Part shown: positions 12,324 to 23,980 of the stretch, one piece after another
Layout: each line of letters starts with the position of its first letter
Position numbering within the stretch: the stretch's first letter is position 1
Source of the DNA: Riptortus pedestris
Taxonomy: Eukaryota; Arthropoda; Insecta; Hemiptera; Alydidae
Reading direction: 5' to 3'
Length of the DNA: 64,000 nucleotides
Assembly (NCBI GenBank): GCA_019009955.1
Contig: CM032228.1
Coordinates: 228,537,001 to 228,601,000, forward strand
Notes under the pieces: generated by a model
What the model was told of the DNA's origin: nothing
The model's input: the letters and a program-made list of their open reading frames with translations, nothing else
Databases searched by the model: none
Program-made: the position numbers and the translations under genes

Positions 12324-13192
12324 AAAAAAATCCGTCACGCAGAGGCTGCGTAAACTTAGCTGATTTCCCTCGTGATGTTTAACAATAGATAAATCTACAT
12401 ACTGGCAACACAATAGCACCGTAAACATCATGTGAATAAATACAAACAATAATAAGACACCTTCAGACGGGAAGCACCTGAAACAGGTGTGCCAACTTCT
12501 CACGGGAAAGAGAAACAATTACTGAAAGATATCAGAATATAACATGTTAATCTTATTGAAAACTATCTAGTTCTGTAATTTATAATGGGTGAGAATAATT
12601 TTTATCCCAATCAATGAAATTTTACAAGTCCAAGAGCTTAAGAAGGGGTGGTCACGATAATATATTTGCATTTATCTCGTACAATAAAGTTCTCTTGAAA
12701 AGAATTTATGGTATTTACGATTTGAATAATGTAGTTTATTCATAAAAGAGTAATATTTATGTAAAAAGAGTAGAGGTGGGGGTTTGTTGAAGGCTGAAAC
12801 AGAAAAATGCAAATATCTCGGTTAATATTCAAGATAGAGAATAAATGTACATAACAATAATTATAGTACGTTTGATTTGCAATAAAATTGGTTCTATAAA
12901 ATGCTTTATCCGACGCATAATAACGAAGATATTATATATATATTTCGAATTTTCGAAAATCCCCCTTCTACCCCTCCCCCTCCCTCTGGTCCGATTTCAG
13001 CTATTAATGAACTAGATCTGTCTTCTTACATAAAGCGTTTAAATATCGAGTTTGGTAACGATCAAACAAAAATTGCGACCGCTAGAGCATTAGCAGACAA
13101 ATATATATATATATATATAATTTTGAAAGGACCTCATTTTCGTTATTTCCTGGACGTAGGATCGATGGACATTCCCCTAGGGGAAATCTGCT
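12324..13192 (-). mobile_element. HINE copy with shortened 5' end
   Basis: The minus-strand 3' end (CCGTCACGCAGAGGCTGCGTA) is at 12331-12351, a (TA)n tract at about 13100-13120, and the 5' terminus (GGGGAAATCTGCT) ends at 13192. The block between the CCATCGATCC sequence and the palindrome is deleted, leaving ACATTCCCCTAGGGGAAATC as a shortened palindrome. Confidence 0.85.
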
Positions 13193-13258
13193 AAAATGTG
13201 GGTTTTTGAGCGTTCATCTGTATACAATCTTTATATTTCGAGGGGTAAATTTTATTTT

Positions 13259-13386
13259 TATCAGATTTCCCTTACGGGAAATCAGCTATTGAGGTTGTAC
13301 TCATGACGGAATTTTCGACATTTTTATTCAAATGTCCATCGCATCGATCCTACCTAGTAGATAACGAAAATGAAGTCCGTTCACAA

Positions 13387-13441
<55 letters not shown>

Positions 13442-14097
13442 TCTGTTACCGCTCTAGGGGTCGCAATTTTTGTTCAATCGTTACCAAACTCGATATTTAG
13501 TCGTTTTATGTAAAAAGAAAGATCAAGTTCGTTAACTGCTGAAATCGGACCAGAGGGAGGGGGGTTCAGAGGGGAGGATTTTCGAAAATTCGAAATATCA
13601 TCGTTACTATAAGTCGGATCGAAAAATTGTACAGAGTCACTCTTATTGCAAATTAAATTTACTATAAATATTGTTATATACATTTATTCTCTATCTTGAA
13701 TATTAACCGAGCTATTTGCATTTTTATGAAGTCTGTGGTCGGGTATAGTTCAGATTAGGTCGGCCATTTCCGCAGTACTCGGTCAGGTGGAAGCTCTTCT
13801 TCTAACCTTACCTTATCTTCATTACTTTGCGAGATTTGTGCACATACGTTCTGTTCATCCGCCCCCCCCCTTCTTTAGTTCTTGGACTACTAATATATGA
13901 GGTATTAAAATATAAATTATTATTACAAATCAGAAGCCGTTTCAGTTGGGAATTTATTTTAATTAACTGGAAGATTACTCATTACCGTTTGTATTTAATC
14001 ACGGTGGTATTGTGTTACCAGTATGGATATTTCTCTATTGTATAACTTCACGTGGGAAATCTGCTTAGATTACGTAGCCCCTGCGTGACGGACTTTT
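13259..14097 (+). mobile_element. HINE copy, nearly complete
   Basis: The 5' palindrome is slightly mutated (TCAGATTTCCCTTACGGG) near 13259. The (TA)n tract is at about 13390-13438, and the 3' end carries GGGAAATCTGCT, a GTAGCCCCTGCG stem-loop and GACGGACTTTT ending at 14097. Confidence 0.88.
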
Positions 14098-15174
14098 AGT
14101 TTATTTACGGATGACCGCCATTGTTGATATAAAAGTGTCTAATATCCACTTTTTACATTCGCATAACGACTCCACAATTACTCTACAAGTTAGTGGTCAT
14201 GGTGGTGAAATATGTTAAATATTTATTGGAAAACTATTTTTATTTCAACCCGTCAATGAAGGATAAAAAAAAAATGTAATTTAATATAACTGAATTCATT
14301 TTAAGGTAACAAGTACATAAAAAGGGCTGATATTAAAACTTTGTTTACTAAGATGTTGAAAAATTCTTTAAGATGCTCTAATATAGTATATTCAAGATAC
14401 ATATATATGTAAATGTATATATATTTAAAACTTTATAGCTGGTTTTCCAAATGAAAAATCTCTAAAATCGGTGTATATGTATTTTTTTATTCTTTACTAT
14501 AGATCATCTTCGTTGTAAATATTGTTAGGATACAAGGATTGTTGATTTGGGTACGCATATTTCTGCGCCTGTGTCAATATTATTTTCCCCCCTCAAGGGG
14601 CTATGGAAATGTTGAGGCTAGAACTATGGGGAAAGAATGTACATTATTCATGGGCCATGAACGTATAAAAACTAAATTGAATTTTTTATGATTCATGGTT
14701 TATGGAAGATTTATGTGCTTCGTAAAAAGTTAGTGACAGCTTTAAAAAGTGCCCTAATTTATTTTAGCTCGTTTTATTTTCTCACATTATTTATGGCAAA
14801 AATCATTGAATAAAAAGAAAATTCATTGAAATATTTATGAAATGAAGAGATCTTCAAATGTATTAGTTATGTTTACTAAGGGAGCTAAGGCTAGGCATGA
14901 GTATTAAGGTTTTAATGTGTATGGTAATCTTGGGTTAGTCGGATCTACCCTGGTGTGGGCAAGGTGAATTTATTTAATGAGGGACTCAATAAAATCTCTT
15001 GCCCACACCTGGGGCTAGAAGTGGGAAGTAAATCTACAGAATACGTGTCTTAGCATAAAGTGGACTTTATCTACAAAAATAATAATTTCGCTATCATGTG
15101 ATCGACTCTTCAAAGTGAATATTTGTGTCGTGATTCATTTGTGCATGACATTTCAGTTGCTAAATGTGTGTTTT
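14098..15174. other. Stretch without a gene, containing one hairpin
   Basis: Nothing coding is recognised. At 14948-14963 and 14998-15014, CCCTGGTGTGGGCAAG and CTTGCCCACACCTGGGG form a 16-17-bp inverted repeat with a loop of about 34 nt. Confidence 0.55.
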
Positions 15175-15294
15175 AGCAGATTTCCCTTAAGGAAAATCAG
15201 CTATTGAGGTCGTACTCATGACGCAATTTTCAAAAATTTTCTTCTAATGTCCATCGATCCAACCTAGGAGATGACGAAAATGAGGTCCGTTCAA

Positions 15295-15341
<47 letters not shown>

Positions 15342-16112
15342 TGGCAACGCTCTAGTGGTCGCAATTTTTGTTTGATCGTTACCAAACTCGGTTTTTAAAG
15401 GTTTAATGTAAAAAGAGCGATCAAGTTCGCTAATAGCTGAAATAGGACCAGTGAGTGGGGGGGGGGTTAAGAGAGGAGATTTTCGAAAAATTCAAATATC
15501 TCCGTTACTATGCGTCGGATTGTATAGAACCAATCTTATTGCAAATCAAATGTACTATAATTATTATTATGTACATTTATTCTCTATCTTGAATATTAAC
15601 CGAGATATATGCATTTTTCAGTTTTCAGCCTTCAGCAATCTCCCACTTCTACTCATCTTACATATAAAATACTCGGATATGTAATAAACCACATCATTTG
15701 AAGCTTAAATACCAAATATTGTTTTCATGAGACATTTATTAAACGAGATACAAGCAAATATGTTCTGGTGACTCCCCCCCCTTCCTTCTTATGTTTTTGG
15801 ACTACTTAAATTTGATTGATTTAGATAAAAATTATTCTGATTCAATATAAATTGCAGTACTAGATATAGTAAATAATTTTCAATCAAATTAATACGTTAT
15901 ATTCAGATATACTACAGTAATTGTTTTTCTTTCCTGTAAGAAGTTGCCAGAACTGTTTGTTTACATTTCAGACCCTTCCCTCGGAAGGTTTCTTATTATC
16001 GTTTGTATTTATTTACGGTGGTGTTGTGTTACCGGTATGTAGATTTATCTATTGTTAAATTTCACGCGGGAAATCTGCTTAGTTTATGCAGCCCCTGCGT
16101 GACGGACTTTTT
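15175..16112 (+). mobile_element. HINE copy, long complete form
   Basis: The 5' palindrome is at 15175-15200, the (TA)n tract at about 15299-15338, and a poly-C run near 15772. The GTATTTATTTACGGTGG block is present, and the 3' end (GGGAAATCTGCT, GCAGCCCCTGCG, GACGGACTTTTT) finishes at 16112. This is the fullest form of the family seen in the window. Confidence 0.9.
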
Positions 16113-17472
16113 ATTACTTGAACTAATTTTATCCTTTTCCGCTTATGTTATATAAAGTACGTTATAGAAATTAAGCTCTTTATAGAAATTTTCCGTTGAT
16201 TGTCTTAAACTTTACGTAAAATGAAAAAAAAAAAAAAAAAAAAACTTTAGTCTCATTCTAGTAAGTTTTTTTTTTTTTGGAGACGAAAGAGCATGCCTTG
16301 CTCATGACGATTGAAAAACGAACCGACATGTACTAAAAATTGAGTAAAAACTTCAGGAGCTTCTGTATCACCCGATTTCTTCCTTTTTCAGGAAATATTA
16401 TAGCTTATGATATTTTGCGTACAATAATAATCCTTATTGCGTGTCAATGATCTGTTTCTAAAGGTACTGAGGGATGATCTACTGAAGATATTATACTCCG
16501 TTTTATTTTATTATTTTTGGTTGGCATTATTGACCGTTGAGATCCTTAACAAGCTCGAACGATTCGTGTTCATAGTTTTTGCATAGTGAGTGATAAACTT
16601 GGCTTACTACCTCCGTTATCCAAGAAGGACCTGGAATAAGGAGGCTCAAGTAGACTAACAGGTCCCATTTTACCCGGAGGGTCTGTGGCCAGTTTAAGCT
16701 GTCAGTCTGTTTTTGGGCGGGATCTAAGATAGTTGTAATCGTTAGCCGAGGGGCAGTGAGACGTGTATATTCTTTAGACTCCCGCTGATACCTAAGCGCT
16801 GCAACACTAGCGCCCTCTCTTCCCTTCATTTTTGAGTAATAATTACTACTAATAAGCAAATAATGCCGATGGCAACTTAAAAAAAAAGCTAATGCTTCTG
16901 CTTTTCTCTTCTTTTGTGTAATAAAAAAAATTAATGTTTATTTGAAGATAGCTTTTTAGTACAGTAATAATTCTAACATGAAGTTGATTCAAAGAATCTA
17001 CACAGAGGCAAACTGTTTTTACGGCTGATGGAATCCACTCATTTGTCAGCTAAAGGAACAAATTCGAACGTGTTCTCAATTAAAATGATTTATTATACAT
17101 TTAGATTTTGTATGAATATATGGAGATTCTGGAGGTAAGAAAATTCAGCGGACTCAGCTGTATGTTTGGTTTGAGCCGTGCAAACACTCGTGGAAACCTC
17201 CCTTGGTGCTTCTTCTAACCTAATACTTACCATGGACCAACAGCCTACTGTTTGTTCGTCTTCGCAGATGATTATATCAGTAAACAATGATAAAAGTAAG
17301 TCTGCCTTGTTCGATAGACTTATTCTGCTCGATGCTGACCTAAAACTCCAACTTCACTCACGTCTATTTGCTGAAGGTTTAAGAATAGAGCACTTACTTA
17401 AATAAATACGGTTCCAGGTGTCCCACTCCCATATGCTTCACATCAGGTGACATCAACAAAACATTGCGTTAA
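16113..17472. other. Unassigned stretch with one uncertain open frame
   Basis: It contains A- and T-homopolymers near 16222 and 16267. A 110-codon minus-strand open frame at 16527-16859 has less biased composition than the background but no domain I recognise. It is more likely chance or an old repeat than a gene. Confidence 0.4.
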
Positions 17473-18418
17473 AGCAGATATTACTTAAGGGAAATCAGCT
17501 CTTGAGGTTATACTCATGACGAGATTTCCGAAACTTTTCTTCATACGTCCATTGGTTATACCCAAATGAGTTCAGTTCAAAACTATATATTTGTCTTTTA
17601 ACGCTCCGGCAGTCACGACTAGTTTATCGTTATCAAACTCAATATTTAAATGTTTTGTGCAAACGAAAGGATCTACTTGGTTTACAGTTTACATCAACAA
17701 GGGGAGGTGTGTTTAAACGAGTGTATTTCAAAAATTTAAATAATAAATTAAAAATATTTTCGTTATCATGACTCCTAACAAAAAATGTATAAAACAAATC
17801 TAATTGGAAATATAATGTTATATAAAAGTTCTTTTATACATTTGTTCACTATCTTGTATAGTAACCGAGATATTTGTATTTTTCGGGTTTAATACATTGT
17901 AAATGCCCACTCCTACTCATTTTATATTAAAAAGAAGCTTGTTATACCATGAATCACTTCATTTGAAGCCAAAATACTAAATCGTTTTCATTGCACCTAA
18001 CTGTGTGAAATATATGCAAATGCTTCTTGTGATGAGATCATTAATTAAAGTTTAATGTTCTTACTCGATATTTAAGTTTTTCAGTATAAACTAATGTTCA
18101 TAGTCTTTAATGGCTGAGATTGGTCCTCGAACAGAGGGTGGTTTTAGTGAGAGGAAGAACTTGAAAATTAAAAATAATCCGTTATTTACATTATCAAAAA
18201 TGTCATAGAACTAATATGACTTGTTAAAGTATTGATGCACTGCGATTGTTGTTCTAGACATTTCTTTCAAACTCAAATATTAAGTATGTTATTCGTACTT
18301 TCTTTTTATCAGCTATCAGTAACTCCAACTTCTACTCTTCCGTTTTAGTTAGAAATAGAAAATATATGGTGAGGAGAGATCAATATTGTGCCAGTTTGTT
18401 TTCACCTATATGTAGTGT
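17473..18418 (+). mobile_element. Decayed HINE copy or copies
   Basis: AGCAGATATTACTTAAGGGAAATC at 17473 is a mutated 5' palindrome. The GTACTCATGACG-like, ATCGTTACCAAACTC-like and interior blocks follow with many substitutions and almost no (TA)n. From about 18040 interior blocks recur, which suggests two decayed copies in the same orientation. The 3' end is not recognisable. Confidence 0.65.
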
Positions 18419-18446
18419 GATATATAATGATTAGATGAAAAAAAAG

Positions 18447-18925
18447 AAAGTCCGTCACGCAGGAGCTGCGTAAACTAAGCAGATTTCCCACTTTAAGTTT
18501 TACAATAGAGAAATCTGCCTAACAATAACAGTAGTAGTAAGGAATCTCTAAACCTATTCACGAGGGACGAATAGTTACGGAAACGGCCGCACTAGCTCTC
18601 GGCGAAAAGTACCGAATATAGCCGACTCCTGCCAACCACACACAGTACAAATGCAAATATCTCGGTTAATATTCAAGATACAGAATAAATGTATATAATT
18701 ATAGTAAATTTAATTTGCAATAAGATTTATTCTATACAATTTTTCGATCCGACACGGATAACGGAGTTATTTTGAATTTTAAAAAACCATCCCCCTTCTC
18801 ACTGGTCCGATTTCAGCCATTAAGAAACTTTATCTTTGTTTTCACGTAAAACGATTAAATATTAAGTTTGGTAACAATTAAACAAAAATTGCGACCTCCA
18901 GAGCGTTAACAGACAAATATTTAGA
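18447..18925 (-). mobile_element. HINE copy truncated at its 5' side
   Basis: The minus-strand 3' end (GTCCGTCACGCAGGAGCTGCG) starts at about 18447. The interior is followed to AACAGACAAATATTTAG at about 18925, exactly where a (TA)n tract is expected. The rest is replaced by other DNA leading into the foldback at 19030. Confidence 0.8.
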
Positions 18926-19029
18926 TTTTTATAATTTTTTTTTCATATATCAATGTTTTCTTTAGTTTTTCACTTGATTTATTTTTTCTATTAATAATAC
19001 AAAATATTTTTCATCCTGAAAACATAAAG

Positions 19030-19875
19030 TATATACAACGGAAGGATCAAAAAGGTCAAACATCTCCACTCTTAATATTTCTTTATTACAGGCAAAGTAC
19101 TTTCGGGGCGAACCGTCCCATCATCAGTGCTCTGTGACACAACATTTATAGTTTCAAAAACATGTAATATATATATATGAATAAATAAATAAATAAATAT
19201 ATATATAAAAGTCAACAAAGGTAGCGAATATAAAAGCAATGCTACACTTATGACTAGAACGTTACAAATAAATATTAAAAGCAATAAACAACAAAATAAC
19301 TAGGAGATGGAGAGGAAACACTGACCTAGAGTTGGTTCCTATTGAGCCGACATCTCCGGCGAGACTGGGAGCCTACTCGGGCCAGGGCAGCTACTGCAGA
19401 GGACGGAACATGCCTGAGCACTCCACCCTACGCCTAATATTAATATTCCGTCCGTCCGTCCTCTGCAGTAGCTGCCCTGGCCCGAGTAGGCTCCCAGTCT
19501 CGCCGGAGATGTCGGCTCAATAGGAACCAACTCTAGGTCAGATCCTCTCCATCTCCTAGTTATTTTGTTGTTTATTGCTTTTAATATTTATTTGTAACGT
19601 TCTAGTCATATTTATTTGTAACGTTCTAGTCATAAGTGTAGCATTGCGTTTTATATGTATTTGTTTGTGTTTTTTAATATTCGACTACCTTTGTTGACTT
19701 TTATATATATATTTATTTATTTATGTATTCATATATATATATTACATGTTTTTCACAGTATAAATGTTGTGTCACAGAGCACTGATGATGGGACGGTTCA
19801 CCCCGAAAGTACTTTGTTTGTAATAAATTAAGAGTGGAGGGGTTTGACCTTTTTGATCCTTCCGTTGATGATGGA
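19030..19875. mobile_element. Long foldback element, arms about 390 bp
   Basis: The left arm runs from about 19037 (GGAAGGATCAAAAAGG) to 19414. The right arm, from about 19461 to 19868, is its reverse complement with small differences, including a duplicated TATTTGTAACGTTCTAGTCA unit near 19590-19630. The spacer is about 45 bp. Because of the symmetry the same 25-residue frame start (MVPIEPTSPARLGAY) appears on both strands. Each arm carries the GCAC-UGAUGAU...GAAA hairpin (19092-19135 minus, 19775-19812 plus) followed by AATAAA. The ends could be two inverted copies of a retroelement 3' part (possibly Penelope-like) or a true foldback transposon. A second partial copy of the arm end recurs at 19898-19920. 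Confidence 0.75.
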
Positions 19876-19977
19876 CCTCCACCAGCCAGCCCAAATCTTG
19901 ACCTTTTTGATCCTTCCGTTGCAAATCCAGAATAAAGTATATACGTTTTTACAGTTAGTAATTGATGTTATATTTTC

Positions 19978-20304
19978 CTTATTTCCGATATTCTTAGAAC
20001 CCTTGCAAAAATCTCTTTTCTAAATTGTATTTCCTTATGTAAAATTGATCACATATTACATTTATCAAGCTTAATATTTTATTAAGGTCTCTCCATTTTT
20101 TCATATTTAATTCATTCTTGATTTTCTTTATTCATTTGCTACCCCTCTGCAAATGAATAACGAAAATCTAGAATTAATTAAATATTAAAAAATGGAGAGA
20201 CCTTAATAAAATATTAAGCTTGATTAATGTAATATGTGATCAATTTTACATAAGGAAATACCATTTAGAAAAGAGATTATTGCAGGGTTCTAAGAATATC
20301 GGAA
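19978..20304. repeat. Second inverted repeat, arms about 145 bp
   Basis: TCCGATATTCTTAGAACCCT near 19985 and its reverse complement near 20290 bracket two arms that include AAGCTTAATATTTTATTAAGG and its complement. The central part (20128-20160) carries CTACCCCTCTGCAAATGAAT, whose reverse complement recurs just outside the right arm at 20315-20337. It lies between the foldback and the small broken gene at 20505. Confidence 0.7.
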
Positions 20305-20504
20305 ATTGGTTTTCTTTATTCATTTGCAGAGGGGTAGGCTAAATAACCTGGAAACTAGAAAAAGAAATACATGCTTTGACCAACTTGTTTTATCTTTTTT
20401 AAAACTTAAACTATCACTTTTATGGTGATAGTAATGATTAAATTAATTTAATCATCACTAACACTTTCACGTTTTTTAAATTTGATAAATTTTTTCCTTA
20501 ATAA

Positions 20505-20855
20505 ATGGATGTTTTAAAAAACATAAAACAAGTTGGTCAATGCAAAAATATTCCAATTATTAAACTAACGGATTTGGAACATGATCAACCTTATCCAATT
20601 GAAAAATTTAAAGAACTTGAACTAAATTTGGAAAAAGTAACATTAGAAAATGGAGAAGATAAATCACAAGTTTTTCTTCCAGATAGATTTCATGAGAAAT
20701 TAACTAAAAAAGATATTCAATCATGAAATACACAAAACATATTTGTTTATAAAGGATTACAAGATATAGGTGATGGCAAGAAGATTCATATTATTGACTT
20801 TTTAGAAAACAAAGATACATTCAATAAAAAGGTTTTCGAATTAAAAAAAAAGTGA
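20505..20855 (+). pseudogene. Small AT-rich gene, family not certain, one in-frame stop
   Basis: A frame of 117 codons starts at ATG 20505 and is interrupted once by TGA at 20724-20726, then continues in the same frame to TGA at 20853-20855. The protein is Lys/Glu/Ile-rich. A pattern of short beta-like segments (IPIIKLTDLEHDQPYPIEKF, then VFLPDRFHEKLTKKDIQ, then IFVYKGLQDIG) reminds me of small OB-fold-like proteins that I recall as arthropod and cnidarian mobile-element cargo. That link is memory-based and unverified. The stop lies where a tryptophan codon would need only one base change. Upstream is a palindrome and downstream a HINE 3' end, so it probably belonged to a mobile element. A DNA-binding role would be a guess. 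Confidence 0.45.
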
Positions 20856-20875
20856 AAACAATAAGCTGTAATATT

Positions 20876-21005
20876 ATAGAACACTTTATTTGAATCCTAA
20901 ACACCAAATTGTTCTCATTGAGCTTTTACGTTTTGGAATAAATGCAAATACTTGACGCATGAGGGAAATCTGCTAAGCTAACATAGCTCCTCCGTGACGG
21001 ACTTA
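20876..21005 (+). mobile_element. HINE 3'-end fragment
   Basis: The TTGAATCCTAAACACCAAATTG block, the subterminal GGGAAATCTGCT and a mutated stem-loop (ATAGCTCCTCCGTGACGGACTT) are present. The internal poly-C and GTATTTATTCACGG blocks are deleted. Confidence 0.7.
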
Positions 21006-21477
21006 TATAGATGTGCTGTATGGAATTGAAGAATGTTCAAACAATGGCTTCTTCTTTCGTGCACCTTGATTGCTCCTGTTATCACCGGCAGTTATTGACT
21101 TGTTTACCAAACCAGGCAATTCCACCATATCACAAACATCTGTTATCTGATGACTAAATTACACTAAATCATAACATATAACTCAATAACTTAAATATAC
21201 TTGCGATTAGATCGGATATTACAGTTATACTTATGGTCTCTCTATCTTAATAGCCTTGCTCTTATACCTGGCTAATGTTTACGCTTTTGTTACTGATGAA
21301 AGTTTACTTATCCATTACTTCAGTGCAAAATAATATTTTGTATAATTTTTATTAGTAGATTTCCCTTGAAGGAAATTGACTTTGAGATGTAAGCTCGAAA
21401 TTAGAAGAGGTCTAATTGTAAGTGAGAATCGCATTTCTAGGAATACGATAGGTGGACCACATTAGATCGAAAAACAA
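21006..21477. other. Stretch with a decayed HINE 5' palindrome
   Basis: No gene is seen. AGTAGATTTCCCTTGAAGGA near 21355 is a mutated + oriented HINE 5' end without a matching body. Confidence 0.4.
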
Positions 21478-22080
21478 GTAAATGCAAATTTCTTAGTTAA
21501 TTTTCAAGTTATAGGAGTAAAGTACACAACAAAAATTAATGACAATTAAATTTTTAATATAATATTGTTATTATTGATTGTTTTAAAAACATTTATCTGG
21601 CTGCTAATAACTAGATAATATTCGGTTTTTTACCCAAGCCCCCCCTCCCCCTTGTTCGATGAAAAGATTATGCTGTATTTAACGATAAAATAAGATTGTA
21701 TTAATATATATTGTCTTCTTGCAAATGTGATATGTTTGAAGTGGGGGTTTACTAACCGTGAATTCTAATATTTGCGTTAGCGAAAAAATATTCGTACGAA
21801 ATGAGATTTGGAATAATATTAATCATGCATCTTTCTATCCTACGCAGAGTAACGAATTTATTTAAGTCGAAATTTGTTCTCTCCCACACTACCCCCCCCC
21901 CCCTCCACTCTTTCAGTTGGATTTCAGCAGCATGGAACACATAAATATCGGATTTGGCAACGATCAAACAAACATTCCACTACTAGAGGTAAGAAACATA
22001 CATACATACGCATAAATCTACATATATCAAATTTCGAGCAACCTCATTGTTGTCATATACTATGAAGGTTCCATTAACAT
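21478..22080 (-). mobile_element. Decayed HINE copy
   Basis: Minus-strand interior blocks follow in the right order: AAATGCAAATTTCTTAGTTAATTTTCAAG, a poly-C/TTGTTCGAT block at about 21640, TTTGGCAACGATCAAACAAA near 21953, and CCTCATTGTTGTCATATACTA near 22045. Both termini are lost, and the (TA)n position holds only CATACATACGCATA. Confidence 0.55.
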
Positions 22081-22093
22081 TGAAAGAAATTTT

Positions 22094-22219
22094 AGCAGAT
22101 TTGAATCCCTTGAGGGAAATCAGCTATTGAGGTTGTACTCATGACGGAATTTTTGAAATATTTCTTCAAATGTCCATCGATCCTACCTAGTGGATGACGA
22201 AAATGAGGTCCGTTCAAAA

Positions 22220-22283
<64 letters not shown>

Positions 22284-22778
22284 CTTTTACCGCTCTGCGG
22301 TCGCGCAGTTTTCGTTTGACGTTACCAAACTCGATATTTAGAGTCGTATTTATGTAAAAAGAACAGATCAAAGTCGTTAACGGCTGAAATTCGAAACAAG
22401 TTGGGAGGGGGTTTTAGAGGAGATTTCGAAAATTCGAAGTATCTACTTTATTATACGTCGGATCGAAACATTTGTACAAGGATCAATCTTTATTGAAAAT
22501 TAAATTTACTATAAATATTGTTCCTATGCATTATTCTCTATATCGTTGAATATAACCGAGATATTTGCATTTGTATTCTTCGTGTGCTCGGTCAGGAGTT
22601 CGCTATTTCGATCTCTTTCCGCCGACAGCTCTGGCGGCCGTTTCCGTAACCATTCGTCCTACGTGAATAGGTTTAGAGGTTTCGTACTGCTACAGTTGTT
22701 ATTAGGAAGATTTTCTCTATTGAAAACTTCACGTGGGAAATCTGCTTAGTTACGCAGCCCCTGTGTGACGGCCTTTTT
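22094..22778 (+). mobile_element. HINE copy, short complete form
   Basis: The 5' palindrome at 22094 carries a GAAT insertion. The (TA)n tract is at about 22223-22279, the CTCTGGCGGCCGTTTCCG block near 22630, and the 3' end GGGAAATCTGCT, TTACGCAGCCCCTGTGTGACGG ends near 22778. Confidence 0.87.
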
Positions 22779-22855
22779 GATATTTCTGAGGTTAACGCCG
22801 GAAGTGCCTTTAGATTATTAACAACCTTTTATGATATGAATACAGGTATTTTTAA

Positions 22856-23980
22856 CCCTCGATCGGGCGCGTCAAGAATATTCCGCCTTCGGGTGCGTGT
22901 ATCTCAGAGATACAACCTCAACCGTTTTTTACGGAAATCCAGGTTTTTATTATAATTTTGCCCTAAAATGTTTTAGTAGTGTGATAGAAACAATATCTGA
23001 TGAAGTATTAGTTTGAAAGCAGTAATCAATTTACAAAATTGACACTTAACTACAATAAAAAAAAAACATGGTAGATAATATAACCAAGTTGGTTATAGAT
23101 ATTCATTGTTATTAAAGAACCGGGTTGGGGAAACGATAATTTTTAAAATATAATTAAAACATACAATACCAAAAGAAATAGTTTAAATGCACATCGTCTT
23201 GCAATTATCAATAATTCATTCCAGTTTTGTGACAATAAAACAAAATCCTAAATATAACTTCCATTTTACCAATATAAAAGTAGCCACGAGCAATTTCACA
23301 TTTAGGATAAGACTTATTAAAATCATCTAAATGTTTAAGTGTACCAATCCTTTTAAAAAATACCAGTTTAATTAATAAGGCGTGGGAACTATGTTTGTAA
23401 ACAAATTTTGTTTTTTCCAAATCTCACACAGAGATAATAAGAAACCTACATTCTTTTCAGTTTTGCTTGGTTCACATCATTTGCTCTAAGTTCCGTTGTA
23501 GTGGAGGGACTTTGTTTATGCTGTTCTGTACTTCAAGTTCAATGTATGGTTCAAATGAGTCTCTGTACTCGTGGGTCAAGTTTTCGTCCCTAGTTCGGTT
23601 GGTAAACTTCTACTGTTTCACTGCGTCATACAATAGTTTCATTGAATATGTTCTAATGAAAGCTCATGTATGAGCAAAATAATAGAACAAATTGTTTATA
23701 TAATTCCGGAATAAAGAAGAAAGTTAATTGATATATGTTTATGAAATACAGATTTTCAAAAAAAAACTTAACGAATCGGGCGCGTGTTTCTAGGAGATTA
23801 ACTGAATAACAGGTGAAACACTCCATCAAACGCAGTGACACTACTGACCTTGAAGGGAGGTTCCCCAATAACCACATAACTCGAAGCACTACACCACCAC
23901 TCCCTGCTAGGAGGAGTGGCAAAGTAGTTGTTTTATGTAACCAATGTAGCATTAGAGATCTCATGCGCCGAATCGGAGGG
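22856..23980 (+). mobile_element. piggyBac-like relic
   Basis: TTAA at 22852-22855 is followed by CCCTCGATCGGGCGCG. The right end, TGCGCCGAATCGGAGGGTAAA at 23964-23984, is an imperfect inverted copy with a decayed TTAA. A + frame at about 23780-23975 resembles the C-terminus of a piggyBac transposase: DLEGRFPNN, then PPLPARRSGKVVVLCNQC, then RDLMRRI, corresponding to the GRHFP and basic, Cys-rich tail. The catalytic part is missing and several stops are present. The piggyBac assignment is inference from the tail and the ends. Confidence 0.5.

Noticed and set aside
16527..16859. 110-codon minus frame as a host gene
   Set aside because: No recognised domain, no splice or promoter context, flanked by HINE copies and homopolymers. 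Kept only as an uncertain note.
19332..19530. Apparent gene pair with the same 25-residue start on opposite strands
   Set aside because: This is a consequence of the foldback symmetry. The frames diverge at the palindrome centre and are not independent genes.
19775..19812. Hammerhead ribozyme
   Set aside because: CUGAUGA and GAAA boxes are present, but the flanking strands pair with each other instead of forming separate stems I and III, the first base pair of stem II is a U-C mismatch, and no cleavage-site trinucleotide is in the right place.
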